From NCBI GenBank assembly GCA_963825445.1, contig CAWGTM010000040.1, forward strand, positions 248,001 to 312,000: DNA of 64,000 nucleotides, in the 5' to 3' direction. Below, piece by piece: positions 17,161 to 26,809 of this stretch. Positions within the stretch are counted from its first letter, which is position 1; each line of letters begins with the position of its first letter. Both the position numbers and the translations under genes were made by a program. Source of the DNA: Actinophytocola sp963825445 (lineage in GTDB: Bacteria > Actinomycetota > Actinomycetes > Mycobacteriales > Pseudonocardiaceae). Below the pieces are notes generated by a model. It ran no database searches. It was not told the DNA's origin and saw nothing but the letters and a program-made list of their open reading frames with translations.

Positions 17161-17243
17161 GCTCGAGAGGGTAACGAGGCGGTCTCGCCCGCCTGCGCGG
17201 CCGTCGGGACGCCGCCGCGCGGCGGACGACTAAGGTCCCTGCC

Positions 17244-18057
17244 ATGGCGGAGCCAAGCCCAAGCACCTGCTCGAGGAGCTGTCCCACCGCGGCCCGCACC
17301 AGGTGCTGCGGGGTGACCTCGCGCTGATCGGGCTGCCCGGGCTGGTGTTCACCCCACGCTCCGGGCTCGGGCTGCCCGCGGTCGCGTTCGGGCACGGCTG
17401 GCTGCAGCCGCCCGACCGGTACCTGGGGCTGTTCCGGCACCTGGCGTCGTGGGGCATCGTCGTCGCGGCGCCCGGCACGCAGCGCGGTCCGCTGGCGTCG
17501 CACCGGCTGTTCGCCGCCGACCTGCGCACCGCGCTCGACGTGTGTGTCGGCGTCCGCCTCGGCGACGGCGACATCAGCGTCGACCCGGGCGGCTCGGCCT
17601 GGCCGGCCACTCGACCGGCGGCGGCGCGGCGGTGCTGGCGGCCGCCGAGGACGACCGGGTGCGCGCGGTCGCGACGCTCGCCGCGTCACCAGACCAAGCC
17701 GTTCGCGACGGACGCCGCCTCCCGGTGCGCGATGCCCGCGCTGCACCTGGCGGCGGCACAGGACATGGTGGCGCCGCCGGTCGGCCACTCCGGCTGATCG
17801 CGGCGAACTGGGGCGGCGACGCGCAGTTCCGCATGCTGCCGAAGGTCGACCACCTGGGGTTCGCCGAAGGCCGCCACTGGAGCGGGCTGCTGATTCCCGG
17901 GCTAGTCCGACGCACGCCGCGCAGCGCTGTCGCGGGTGCTGCTGACCGCGTTCTTCCTCGTGCACCTCGCGGGCAGGACCGCTTCCGGCCGCTGCTGGAC
18001 GCGGACGTCAAGGGCGCCCCGATCACCCACGACGAGGAAGAACCCGCGCGGTCCTGA
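17244..18057 (+). CDS. Alpha/beta hydrolase (dienelactone/chlorophyllase-like), frameshifted
   Basis: An ATG at 17244 begins the gene. After a shift within the first four codons it reads AKPKHLLEELSHRGPHQVLRGDLAL, then PAVAFGHGWLQPP (oxyanion region), then GLAGHSTGGGAAVLAAAE (nucleophile elbow with Ser), then PKVDHLGFAEG with the probable catalytic His. Shifts occur near 17250, 17597, 17735 and 17905. The expected length is about 270 residues. It diverges from glmS with an 83-base gap. Substrate is unknown, and chlorophyllase is only a fold-level label. Confidence 0.75.
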
Positions 18058-18061
18058 CCTC

Positions 18062-18089
18062 GTGCCCGCCCCGGTCCGGGGGCGGGCAC
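18062..18089. terminator. Bidirectional hairpin between convergent genes
   Basis: GTGCCCGCCCC (18062-18072) and GGGGCGGGCAC (18079-18089) form a perfect 11-bp GC-rich stem with a six-base loop. It lies in the 37-base gap between the convergent hydrolase and the large WXG-type gene, so it can stop transcription from both sides. No T-tract is present, as is common in actinomycetes. Confidence 0.7.
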
Positions 18090-18094
18090 CAGCG

Positions 18095-20364
18095 TCAGCG
18101 CTTCTTGTCCGGTACGGCGGTCGGGTCCTTGCCGACCACTCCGCTGAAGTTGGCCGCCGGGTCGGCGTCGTCGAACAGTTGGCCCTGGGTGCGCCACTTG
18201 CTCTGCCTGGCCTGGTCACCGCCCTGGCCGCCGCCACCCGCGCCGCCCATGGGCATGCCGCCCATCGGGGCGCCGCCGGGGCCGCCACCGCCCGGGCCGC
18301 CGCCTGCCGAGGCTCCGGCCGGTGCCGGGGTGCGGACGTCGCCGGCGTTCTCCGGGCTCTGGGCTCCTACCGACGTGCCAGGGCCGCCGGGAGCAGCGCC
18401 GCCGATGTCGCCCGGGCCGGTGCCACCGCCGCCGATGCCACCACCGGCACCACCGCCGCCGCCACCGATGTCACCCGCACCGCCGCCACCGCCACCGCCA
18501 CCCATGCTGGCCGGGTCCGGCACGTCGGGAACCCCGACGCCGCCGGGGCCCTTGGGGCCGCCGGGCGCCTCGCTGTCCGGGCCGAAGTCGACGTCGTACG
18601 TGGTCGGCGTGCCGTCGTCGACCGTCATCTTCACCTGGTCGGTCGGGCCGGGGACCTGCTCGAGCACGATCTTCGCGTCGCCGTGGGGGATGGTGACCCT
18701 GCCGTTCTCGTCGGCGCGGAGCACTCCCTCCTCGACCTGCTCACCCGGCTCGTTCGTGAAGTCGACGTCGTAGGTCTGCGGCTCGCTCTCGCCGTCGTCG
18801 ATCGTGACCTTGCTCCGGCCGCGGGCGTCCGGCTGGGTCATGGTGATCGTGCGGTTGCCGTCCTGGACGGTGACCGTCTTCGGCGCGCCGGGCGTGCCCG
18901 GACCACCGGGACCACCAGGCATGCCGGGCAGCGGGATGCCGCCGGGACCGACACCGTTGGGGTTGGTCGGGTCGATCTGACCAGGTCCCGGGATGGAGCC
19001 GGGCGGCGGTGTGGTGCCCGGGGGCACGCCGGACGGGTCGGTGATGCCCGACGGGGTCGTGGCGTCCGGCATCGTGATGTCCGGCACGTCCGTCGGCGTC
19101 GGCGTCGGGACAGGACCGGGTCCGGGGCCGGGTCCTGGGCCAGGACCAGGGCCGGGCCCGGGACCAGGGCCAGGTCCGGGCCAGGGCCGGGTCCTGGGCC
19201 GGGTCCAGGTCCAGGGCCGGGTCCAGGTCCAGGGCCGGGTCCGGCCGGCATGTCGGTGAACTCGTTCTCGTACTCGGTGAGGAACGTGTTCAGAGCCTCG
19301 TAGTAGCCGTTGACCGCCTCGAACGTGTCGTCGCAGATGCGCTCGAAGGTCTCGTAGACGCCGTCCCAGAGGTCGGGGTTGAACGCCACCCGGATCCAGT
19401 CCCGCGAGAACGTCTTCAACTGCTCCCGCACGATGATCCACGCCAAGCCCGAGTTCGAGTAGTCCTCGAGGTTCGATCCGGTCGTGCGGTCGATCCACGA
19501 AGCCACGTCGATCGCCTGGTCCTGCGAGACGTCCTCGCCCTTCGCCAGCTTCATCATCGACTCGGCGATGTACGAGGGGGCGCCGCCCATGGTCGGCTGG
19601 TACAGGTCCATGACCTGCTCGGCCTTGTACCGGCACTCCTGGTAGAGGTCCGAGACCAGGTCCTCGATCATCCCGGGACTCGTGGTCATGGTCGTCAGGA
19701 GATCGGTGACGTTGGGCGCGATCTTCTCGCTGTAGTGCTGGTAGGAGGCGTTCGCCGCGGCACCCGTCCACTCCTTGTAGACCGCGTTCAGCTCGGCCTG
19801 GGCGGTGGTGTCGAGGCCGCTCAGCGTCTCGTGCGCCTGGCGGATGCGGTCGGCGTCCTCCATGAACTTGCGGAAGCTGATCCCCAGCTGTTCCTCGAAC
19901 CGCGTGGTGATGTCCTGCATGGTCTTCGAGCCGTTGCGGTGCTTCAGCTCACCGGGGACCTGCTCGTTGATCGGCAGCCACGTGGCGAAGACATCGAGAC
20001 CGGGACGCGCGAGTTCGAGAATCTCGTCGGAGGTCTCGGCGCCGGTGGTCAGGCCAGGGGCCTGCATGCCGTCCAGCTCGGAGCGACCGTCGGAGAGTTC
20101 GCCCTCGGTCTGCTCGTTCTGGTACCCGTGTTCGCCGCGTTCTCTCTCGGCACGGGCGTAGACCTCGTCGACCGAGCCCTGGTCGTAGTCGCCGCCCTCC
20201 ATCGAGTAGTTGCCGGCGTACTCCAACGCCTCCGGCGGCAGGTCGTGGGTGCTGAACGGATAGCCCTGCTGCTGCAGGTACGCACCCAGCAGGTGTTCCT
20301 TCGTGTCCCCGTCGACGTACGGATCGTCCAGGAGGGCCTTCACCTCGGCCCACGACTTGCTCAT
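18095..20364 (-). CDS. Large WXG100-type secretion-associated protein P1, one frameshift
   Basis: The ATG at 20364 starts MSKSWAEVKALLDD. Residues 1-380 are helical and charged, with the WXG-type turn KEWTGAAANAS near 200 and aromatic-rich helices after it. A Pro-Gly repeat (PG)n of about 20 units follows, and one base is missing in it near 19175. Then come a Pro/Thr-rich linker and two copies of a 43-residue beta-type module (about 18751-18885 and 18580-18705, patterns QDGNRTITM and VDDGTPTTYDVDF). A Gly/Pro-rich tail ends SKWRTQGQLFDDADP...GVVGKD. The N-terminal 385 residues are near-identical to P2. It is probably a type VII substrate or surface protein. Function is unknown. Confidence 0.75.
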
Positions 20365-20449
20365 GAGTCACCCCTTACGGCTGCGCCACCGGGTACGACC
20401 ACGGTCACCACCGTTCGGTTCCACCTCGCCCCGACCAGATCACACATTG

Positions 20450-20908
20450 CTATTCGGTCCGCATCCAGCTCGACTGGTTCGAGAAGTCGTCCTCGTCGTC
20501 GAGCACCTCGCGTTGCCGGGCCGGCCTGCTGGACGGCGCGGGCTCGCTCGGCGGCGGCTCGGCAGCCGCGGCCGCGGCCGGCGGAACGGGCTCGGGCGCG
20601 ACCGGCGGCGGCAGCTGATAGGCCGGCTTGGGCGGGCCCTCGCCGTCGAGGTCGAAGGCCATGTGGAAGTTCTTGTCGCTGTCGATCTTCTGGGTGGCCC
20701 AGCCACCGGCCTGCTCGCGGCGGCGGGAGACCTCGTCCGCCTGCTTGACGTTCTGTTCCAGCACAGGACCCAACGCGCGAAGGTCGGCCATCGCCTTCGC
20801 TCTCGTCTCCTGCAGGTTGCGGTGTCGCAAATCCCGCCGCTGGGCCTGCTCGCGTCGAACCTGGTCCATCCGCGCCCGCGCGGCCATCGCCCTTTCCTGC
20901 GCGCCCAT
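20450..20908 (-). CDS. Charged coiled-coil protein with C-terminal WMR tag
   Basis: The 152-residue protein has an Arg/Gln-rich helical N-terminus (residues 1-70, QERAMAARARMDQVRREQA then RAKAMADLRALGPVLEQNVK), a short aromatic segment (DKNFHMAFDLDG), a Pro/Ala-rich linker and the acidic tail LDDEDDFSNQSSWMR. The same layout and a related tail (GDDDLSGRTWLR) occur in the 178-residue protein at 23720-24256. Each follows a large WXG-type gene on the same strand. No family is recognised. A chaperone or adaptor role for the large proteins is a guess from pairing. Confidence 0.65.
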   Translation of the reverse strand: MGAQERAMAARARMDQVRREQAQRRDLRHRNLQETRAKAMADLRALGPVLEQNVKQADEVSRRREQAGGWATQKIDSDKNFHMAFDLDGEGPPKPAYQLPPPVAPEPVPPAAAAAAEPPPSEPAPSSRPARQREVLDDEDDFSNQSSWMRTE

Positions 20909-20958
20909 CTACATCCCCTCGAGAACTGGTACCTCTGTTGCCATAATGCCTGGTCCGC

Positions 20959-23220
20959 TCAGCGGCGCTCGCCGAAGACGTCGCTCAGTCGGGCGTCAGT
21001 GCCGTCGTCGAACAGGTCGCCCGTGGTCTTCCACTGGGTGGTCGTGCGCTGCTGGTCCTCGCCGCCGCTGCCGCCACCGCCGACCCCGCCCAGCATGGGC
21101 ATGCCGCCGGCCATGCCGGGTTGCGCGTGCCCGCCGGTGTCGTCCGCGCTGGACAGGCCGGCCTCACCGGGCCGGCCGACGTCGGCGTACTGGCTGTCGT
21201 TCGCGCGGGACAGGTCCGCGCCGCCGTCGGTCTCGCGGGACAGCCCGGCGCCACCGTCGAAGTTGTCGTTCGACAGCGAGCCGCTGGCCTGCGGGCTGGT
21301 GGTGCCGTACTGCTCGGCGGACGCCGCGACCGGGGCTTCCCGCGGGACGGCGCCCGGTTCCACCACGGGCACGGGCCGGCCGGTGACCATCTCCTGCTCG
21401 GCGGGCATGGTGCGGAACTCGCTCGGTCCCGGCGTCGGCGCCGGTCCTGGCGCCGGCAGTGTGGTGGCGCCGGACGGGTTCGAGTAGTCCAGGTTGTACG
21501 AGGTCGGTTCGCCGGTGCCGTTGTCGACCGTGACCAGCACGGTGTCCGTCTGGCCTTCCGGCCGCTCGGCGGTGATCTTCAGGTCGCCGTCCTCGATGAC
21601 GCACTTGCCGTCGGGGCCCGGCTGGACGGCCGCGCTGGGCACGCCAGGGGCCGCGTCGCTGCCGGGAGTGCTCTGGCCGGGCGGCGCCTGGCCGGGTGTG
21701 AGGCCGGCCGCCGCGTCCGGGCCGCCGAAGTTGAGGTCGTACGTCTTCGGGGCGCCGCTGCCGTCGTCGACCGTGACCGTGACGTGGCCCTGACCGTCCG
21801 GGCTGGTCACGGAGATCTTGTGGTCGCCCTGCTCGATGGTGACCGTCTCCTGCTGCCCGTCGCCCGTGGGCGGGGTGGTGGGCAGGAGGGGATCCATCGA
21901 CGGATCGTCGGCGTCGGGGGTGTCCGCGGTCGGGTCGTCGGCGTTGGGAGTGGTCGCGTCCGGAGTCGGGGGCGCCGGCATTTCCGGCATCTCCGGCGAG
22001 GGTCCAGGACCAGGTCCGGGTCCAGGGCCAGGTCCAGGTCCAGGACCGGGTCCGGGTCCAGGGCCAGGGCCAGGTCCAGGGCCAGGACCGGGTCCAGGAC
22101 CGGCCGGCATGTCGGTGAACTCGTTCTCGTACTCGGTGAGGAACGTGTTCAGAGCCTCGTAATAACCGTTGACCGCCTCGAACGTGTCGTCACAAATACG
22201 CTCGAAGTTCTCGTACAGCGCATCCCAGAGATCGGGGTTGAACGACACCCGGATCCAGTCCCGCGAGAACGTCTTCAGCTGCTCCATCACGATGAACCAG
22301 GCAGCCGAGTTCGAATAGTCCTCCAGCTGTGAACCCGTGGTCCGGTCCAACCACGAAGCGACGTCGATGCACTCGTCCTTCGAGACGTCCTCGCCCTTCG
22401 CCAACCGCATCATCGGCTCGGCGATGTAGGACGGCGCGCCGCCCATCGTCGGCTGATAGAGATCCATGACCTGCTCGGCCTTGTACCGACACTCCTGATA
22501 CAGGTCCGAAACCAGGTCCTCGATCATCCCCGGGCTGGTGTTCAGGGTGGCCAACAGATCGGTGACGTTGGGCGCGATCTTCTCGCTGTAGTGCTGGTAC
22601 GACGCGTTGGCGGCCGCGCCCGTCCACTCCTTGTAGACCGCGTTCAGCTCCGCCTGGGCGGTGGTGTCGAGCCCACTGAGCGTCTCGTGGGCGGTACGGA
22701 GCCGGTCGGCGTCCTCCATGAACTTGCGGAAGCTGATCCCCAGCTGCTCCTCGAACCGCGTGGTGATGTCGTCCATGGTCTTCGAGCCGTTCCGGTGCTT
22801 CAGCTCACCGGGAACCTGCTCGTTGATCGGCAACCACGTCACGAACACGTCGAGCCCGGGACGCGCGAGTTCGAAGATCTCGTCGGAGGTCTCGACTCCC
22901 GTGGTGAGGCCAGGGGCCCGCATACCGTCCAACTCGGCGCGACCGTCCGATAGCGCGCCCTCGGTCTGCTCGTTCTGATGCCCGTGCTCGCCGCGCTCCC
23001 GCTCGGCACGGGCATAGACCTCGTCGACCGAGCCCTGGTCGTAGTCGCCGCCCTCCATCGAGTAGGAGTCGGCGTACTCCAGCGCCTCGGCCGGCACGTT
23101 GCCGGTGTTGAACGGAAAACCCTGCTGCTGCATGTACGCGCCGAGCAGGTGTTCCTTCGTGTCCCCGTCCACGAAAGGGTCGTCAAGGAGGGCCTTCACC
23201 TCGGCCCACGACTTGCTCAC
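20959..23220 (-). CDS. Large WXG100-type secretion-associated protein P2
   Basis: The GTG at 23220 lies two bases after the EspC-like stop, so the genes are coupled. The intact 753-residue protein has the same plan as P1: helical region 1-380 with the WXG-type turn KEWTGAAANAS, then (PG)n of about 22 units (encoded 21998-22110), a Thr/Asp/Pro linker, two 43-residue modules (21720-21855 and 21478-21610; patterns IEQGDHKISV and IEDGDLKITA) and the tail TQWKTTGDLFDDGTD...SDVFGER. P1 and P2 are tandem duplicates that match closely in the N-terminus and diverge after the linker. Export by the ESX-4 system nearby is inferred. Confidence 0.8.
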   Translation of the reverse strand: MSKSWAEVKALLDDPFVDGDTKEHLLGAYMQQQGFPFNTGNVPAEALEYADSYSMEGGDYDQGSVDEVYARAERERGEHGHQNEQTEGALSDGRAELDGMRAPGLTTGVETSDEIFELARPGLDVFVTWLPINEQVPGELKHRNGSKTMDDITTRFEEQLGISFRKFMEDADRLRTAHETLSGLDTTAQAELNAVYKEWTGAAANASYQHYSEKIAPNVTDLLATLNTSPGMIEDLVSDLYQECRYKAEQVMDLYQPTMGGAPSYIAEPMMRLAKGEDVSKDECIDVASWLDRTTGSQLEDYSNSAAWFIVMEQLKTFSRDWIRVSFNPDLWDALYENFERICDDTFEAVNGYYEALNTFLTEYENEFTDMPAGPGPGPGPGPGPGPGPGPGPGPGPGPGPGPGPGPSPEMPEMPAPPTPDATTPNADDPTADTPDADDPSMDPLLPTTPPTGDGQQETVTIEQGDHKISVTSPDGQGHVTVTVDDGSGAPKTYDLNFGGPDAAAGLTPGQAPPGQSTPGSDAAPGVPSAAVQPGPDGKCVIEDGDLKITAERPEGQTDTVLVTVDNGTGEPTSYNLDYSNPSGATTLPAPGPAPTPGPSEFRTMPAEQEMVTGRPVPVVEPGAVPREAPVAASAEQYGTTSPQASGSLSNDNFDGGAGLSRETDGGADLSRANDSQYADVGRPGEAGLSSADDTGGHAQPGMAGGMPMLGGVGGGGSGGEDQQRTTTQWKTTGDLFDDGTDARLSDVFGERR

Positions 23221-23222
23221 GG

Positions 23223-23576
23223 TCAGCTCCCGGACTGCGAGACCGTTTGGGAGGCAGCGGCGTCGTTGGTCGCGTAGTCGGCACCGGCGCCGCCGAGCTG
23301 GGCGGCGAAGGACATCAGAGCGGTGCACATGGCCGTCGCACCCTCGCCGATCTGCTGGATCGAGGTGGAGTAGTCGGCGTGGTGCTCGGTGTGGGCCTTG
23401 CCGAACTCGGCGTCACCGATCTCCGTGGTCGCGACGTCCTCGACATCGCCCTGCGCGTCCTCGGCGGCGTTGCTGATCGTCCGCCCGCGCGTGGACATCG
23501 TGTCGGCGGCGGCCTCGTAACCGTCCGGGGCCGCGACCCCGGGTCCAGGTCCCGGCCCTGCGTTGTTCGAAGTCAC
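23223..23576 (-). CDS. EspC/WXG100-like small type VII secretion protein
   Basis: The 117-residue protein starts at a GTG and has a short PGPGPGPG N-terminus, recalling the linkers of its neighbours. Two helices follow, and the C-terminal pattern MSFAAQLGGAGADYATNDAAAS contains the YxxxD export motif (YATND) of type VII substrates. Length and layout suit the EspC-like ESX secretion-associated family. It lies directly upstream of P2, with two bases between stop and start. It could pair with P2 or P3 as an export partner, which is inference. Confidence 0.7.
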   Translation of the reverse strand: MTSNNAGPGPGPGVAAPDGYEAAADTMSTRGRTISNAAEDAQGDVEDVATTEIGDAEFGKAHTEHHADYSTSIQQIGEGATAMCTALMSFAAQLGGAGADYATNDAAASQTVSQSGS

Positions 23577-23719
23577 GGGTGGGTCCCCCTATTCGCCTCG
23601 GATGCCGTGGTTGGACGCGCCGGCAAGCCGAACGGTGCCGTCGCATCCGAACACAGAATGTACCTATGCGCAGGTGAACGTGGGCAGGACCGTGAAATTT
23701 GCGATGCCAAACGATCGGG

Positions 23720-24256
23720 TCAGCGCAGCCAGGTACGTCCGGAGAGGTCGTCGTCACCCTCGGGCCGCGCCGGCCTGGGCGGCCGGGGCCGCGGCTTGGG
23801 CGGCACGTCGACGTCTTCCTCGCCTGCGCCCAGCTTGAGCGTCTTCCGGGGCCGCTCCGGCTCGGGCGGCTGCTCGGCCTGGGGCTCGGGCTGTGGAGCG
23901 GGTGCAGGCGGCGGCGGGGTCGGTTCGGGCTCCTGGGCCTTCTTGGCCTGCCGGTCCTCCCGGAACTCATCGGCGCCGAGGGAGAGGGTGCCGGCCTTGG
24001 GTGCGGGACGGGGCTTGTCCTCCTCGGCCTTGGCCTTCGCCTCCTCGGCCGCCTTGGCGGCTTTGGCTGCCTCCAGCTCCGCCCTGCGCTTCTCGACCTC
24101 TTCCAGTTCGACCTTCTCCCGCGCGGCCGCCTCCCGCGCCAGCACGTTGACTTCGGCCGAACGCTGGGCGTGTGCCTCGAGCGCCTGCTTGCCTGCCGCG
24201 GAGATCTCCGCCAGACGGCGGCGGGTGGCCGCGCCGTCGATGTTCGCGAGTGCCAT
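23720..24256 (-). CDS. Charged coiled-coil protein with C-terminal WLR tag
   Basis: The 178-residue protein starts MALANIDGAATRRRLAEIS. Residues 20-85 form a long Ala/Glu/Lys coiled coil (EKVELEEVEKRRAELEAAK). A Pro/Glu-rich region follows, then KTLKLGAGEEDVDVPPK and a tail ending GDDDLSGRTWLR. It follows P3 with a gap of only a few bases. The tail matches that of the 152-residue protein beside P1/P2 in the order acidic run, then (F/L)S, then (S/T)W(M/L)R. Function is unknown. Confidence 0.65.
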   Translation of the reverse strand: MALANIDGAATRRRLAEISAAGKQALEAHAQRSAEVNVLAREAAAREKVELEEVEKRRAELEAAKAAKAAEEAKAKAEEDKPRPAPKAGTLSLGADEFREDRQAKKAQEPEPTPPPPAPAPQPEPQAEQPPEPERPRKTLKLGAGEEDVDVPPKPRPRPPRPARPEGDDDLSGRTWLR

Positions 24257-24261
24257 GGTCC

Positions 24262-26666
24262 TTACCTGCCCACCTGCTCGGCGTCTCGATCGTCGTCACC
24301 CAGCACGCCGTGCATGCTGTAGACCGGCTCTCCGGCGTCGAACAGGTCGCCGTGCACGCTCCAGCCGGAGCTGATGCGCCCGCCGGAGTCACCGGCATCC
24401 CCCTGCGCGCCCGCGCCTCCGAGCATCGGCATCCCCGCTGCCGCCGCGCCCGTGTCACCGTTGTCGTCGGCCGCGACGCCCAGTTCGGCGGCGCCCGGCT
24501 CGGGCAACCTGCCCGACATGGCGCCGGTGCCGTCGCCCTCCGACTGGGGAGCGGTGGCCTGCTCGGTGTCGACCGGCGGCGCCTCGGGCTGTTCGGGAAC
24601 AGTCACCGGCGCTTCGGGTTCGGTGGCAGCGGCCGGGACCTCTGGCTCGGCAGCGACCTCCTCCGCTACGGGCTCAGCGGCGGGCGGCGGCGGTGCGATC
24701 TCCTGGTCCTGCGCCGGTGCCGGGCCGGCCCCGGCGCCACAGCCGGCAGGCCGGCGGGCCCGGACGAGTCGTCGTTCTGCTCGGCGAAGTCCACTGTGTA
24801 CGTGGTGGGCTCGCCGGATCCGTCGTCCACCACGAGACGCAGCGAGTCGGGCGCGAACAGCGGACGCTCGGCGGTGATCGTGAGCGGACCGTCCTCGATG
24901 ACGCACTTGCCGTTCGTGCTGGCCGGGATCTGCTGGGCCTGGTCCTCGACCGGCTGCCCGTCCGGCCCGACGGCAGGCTCCGGCGCCTCGGCCGGGTTCT
25001 GGCCCATCGGCAGCAGACCACTGGCAGCGTCGAAGTCGAGGCTGTAGCTCTTGGTGGCGCCGGTCGCGTCCTCGACGGTCACCCGAACCTGCCCGGACCC
25101 GTCCGGACTGGACACCGAGATGGCCCGGTCCCCGTCCTGGATCCGCACGGTCTCCCGCCCGGTCTCCGGAGCGGCGGGTTCCACCGCCGCGGGATCAGTC
25201 GCCTCGGGCGCGACTTCGGGGACCTCTACCTCTGGCACCTCGACCTCGGGCATCGGTGCCGCGGCACCACCCGAGTAACCGCCACCGCCGCCACTGCCAC
25301 CGCCGCCGGGAGATCCGCCGCCGCCGGAGTAGTCGCCGGTATCAGCCGGGGCCGCACCGCCGCCGCCTGTGACCCGCAGGAACGTGAAGGCCTCTTCCTC
25401 GGCCAACTGGAAGAGGTTCCCGACCGCGATGTCCATCATCTTGGTCACAGCATCCACGGTCGTCTCGGTAGCGCTGAAGAACGCTTCGAGGTTCTCCTTG
25501 ATCCGCTGCCTCGCGTCCTCGCAGTCACCGACCAGCTTGTCGAACATGGTGGTGACGCGGTCGAGACTTTCCTCGCAGCCGTCCTGTTGACAGTGCGCCC
25601 ACCTGCGCTCGGTCACGAAATGACCGGTCAACATGCGCCGCTGCTCGTCGTTGTCCTTGATGCAGTCCCAGTTGTAGTCCGGGATTAGGTCGCCTTCAAG
25701 AATGGGAACGACGTTTCCGTGATCCGTTGGACAGCGCGACGCAAGGTCAATACCCGAGTAATCGCCGCTGTCCTGCATTTTGTGCCACTGCTCCGGTGGC
25801 GAGACGTCACCGAAGTTCAGATGATCGCGAACACTGTCCTCCGCGTACGTCTGATACTGGGCGCGGGTTTCCACCATCGCGGTCGTGAACGTCTCACCGG
25901 TGATGGTCGCGCCATCCGCATACGCGGTCAACGTCGTGGTGATCTTGCCGAGAGCGGTCCGGAACGCCTCGTAGGAGTCGCCTTTCCACGACTGCCCGAG
26001 GTTCGCGACACCGCCGGCGAGCGTGGTGGAAAGGTCGGCGATCGCCGCACCCAGGCCCTCCATCATGGCGGCGTCGTGCTCGATCTTGCCCCAGCGCAGG
26101 TCGAGCAGCCTGGCCCGTTCGTCGGTCGCCTTGTTCTCCGGTCCCAACTCGAGACGCTTCAGGTATCCGTTCGCGTAGTGCCGGACGGCTTCGTTGAGCC
26201 GGGGGCCGAGGATGACTTCCTCGCAGCTGTCGTCGATCGTGCCGGCCTCACCCTTCGCCTTGGACTTGAACTCGCTCCAGGCGTTGGAAAAGGTGAACTG
26301 CGTCGGGCTCCCGGTAGCCGCGGCCGGCGCCCCCGCGGGCGATTCCGCCGAATCCAGCTCGCCCTCTATCTGGTTGAAGCTGCCCACGCTCGCCGTATCA
26401 CCGGCGACCGTCAGCTCCGCACCCGAACCGAGGTTGGTCTGCACCTGTTCCAGCAGCACCGACAGGCTCGCCAGATCCGGGCCGAGCTTCCCCCACGACT
26501 CCACGTACTGCGAACCCTGCTCCTGCCAGGACCGGCCGAAGTCCTCTGCCACCGCGTTCGGCTGCTCGATGCGGGCCTTGACCTGATCGAACTGCGCTTT
26601 CGCGTCGGCCAGGACCGCGGCGAAGGCCTGTATGGCCTCCGGGTCGATTTCCATGCCGCCGGACAT
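24262..26666 (-). CDS. Large WXG100-type secretion-associated protein P3, one frameshift
   Basis: The ATG at 26666 follows an AGGGGG ribosome-binding site. The N-terminus (DPEAIQAFAAVLADAKAQFD) is an EspC/Esx-like helical hairpin. A second helical part has the WXG-type turn GQSWKGDSYEAF near residue 230 and six cysteines around residues 320-395. A Gly/Ser-rich linker precedes two copies of the 43-residue module (25037-25155 and 24786-24915; patterns IQDGDRAISV and IEDGPLTITA). After a shift near 24735 a Pro/Glu-rich region leads to the tail SGWSVHGDLFDAGEP...HGVLGDD. About 800 residues in all. The N-terminus differs from P1/P2 but the C-terminal plan is shared. Confidence 0.75.
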
Positions 26667-26719
26667 CGTGGCGACCCCCTCGGTCTGGTACTGCGCGAAA
26701 GGCGATGATCCAAACACGG

Positions 26720-26747
26720 ATCGTACGCCTGTGCATACTGCAAGCAA
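26720..26747 (-). promoter_or_regulatory. Promoter candidate for the P3 gene cluster
   Basis: On the minus strand TTGCTT (26747-26742) and TACGAT (26725-26720) are separated by 16 bases in an unusually AT-rich stretch, 54 bases upstream of the P3 ATG. All genes from P3 to P1 are on this strand with mostly short gaps, so one promoter could serve the set. Confidence 0.45.
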
Positions 26748-26809
26748 CATACCGATCCGGCGTTGGGCGCGCCGGGGCGTTTTGGGGGATTCGCCGCGGA
26801 AGGTGCTGG

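Noticed and set aside
19105..19250. Pro-Gly coding run as a CRISPR array or intergenic minisatellite
   Set aside because: The six-base period is in frame with Pro-Gly codons in two paralogous proteins and has no unique spacers.
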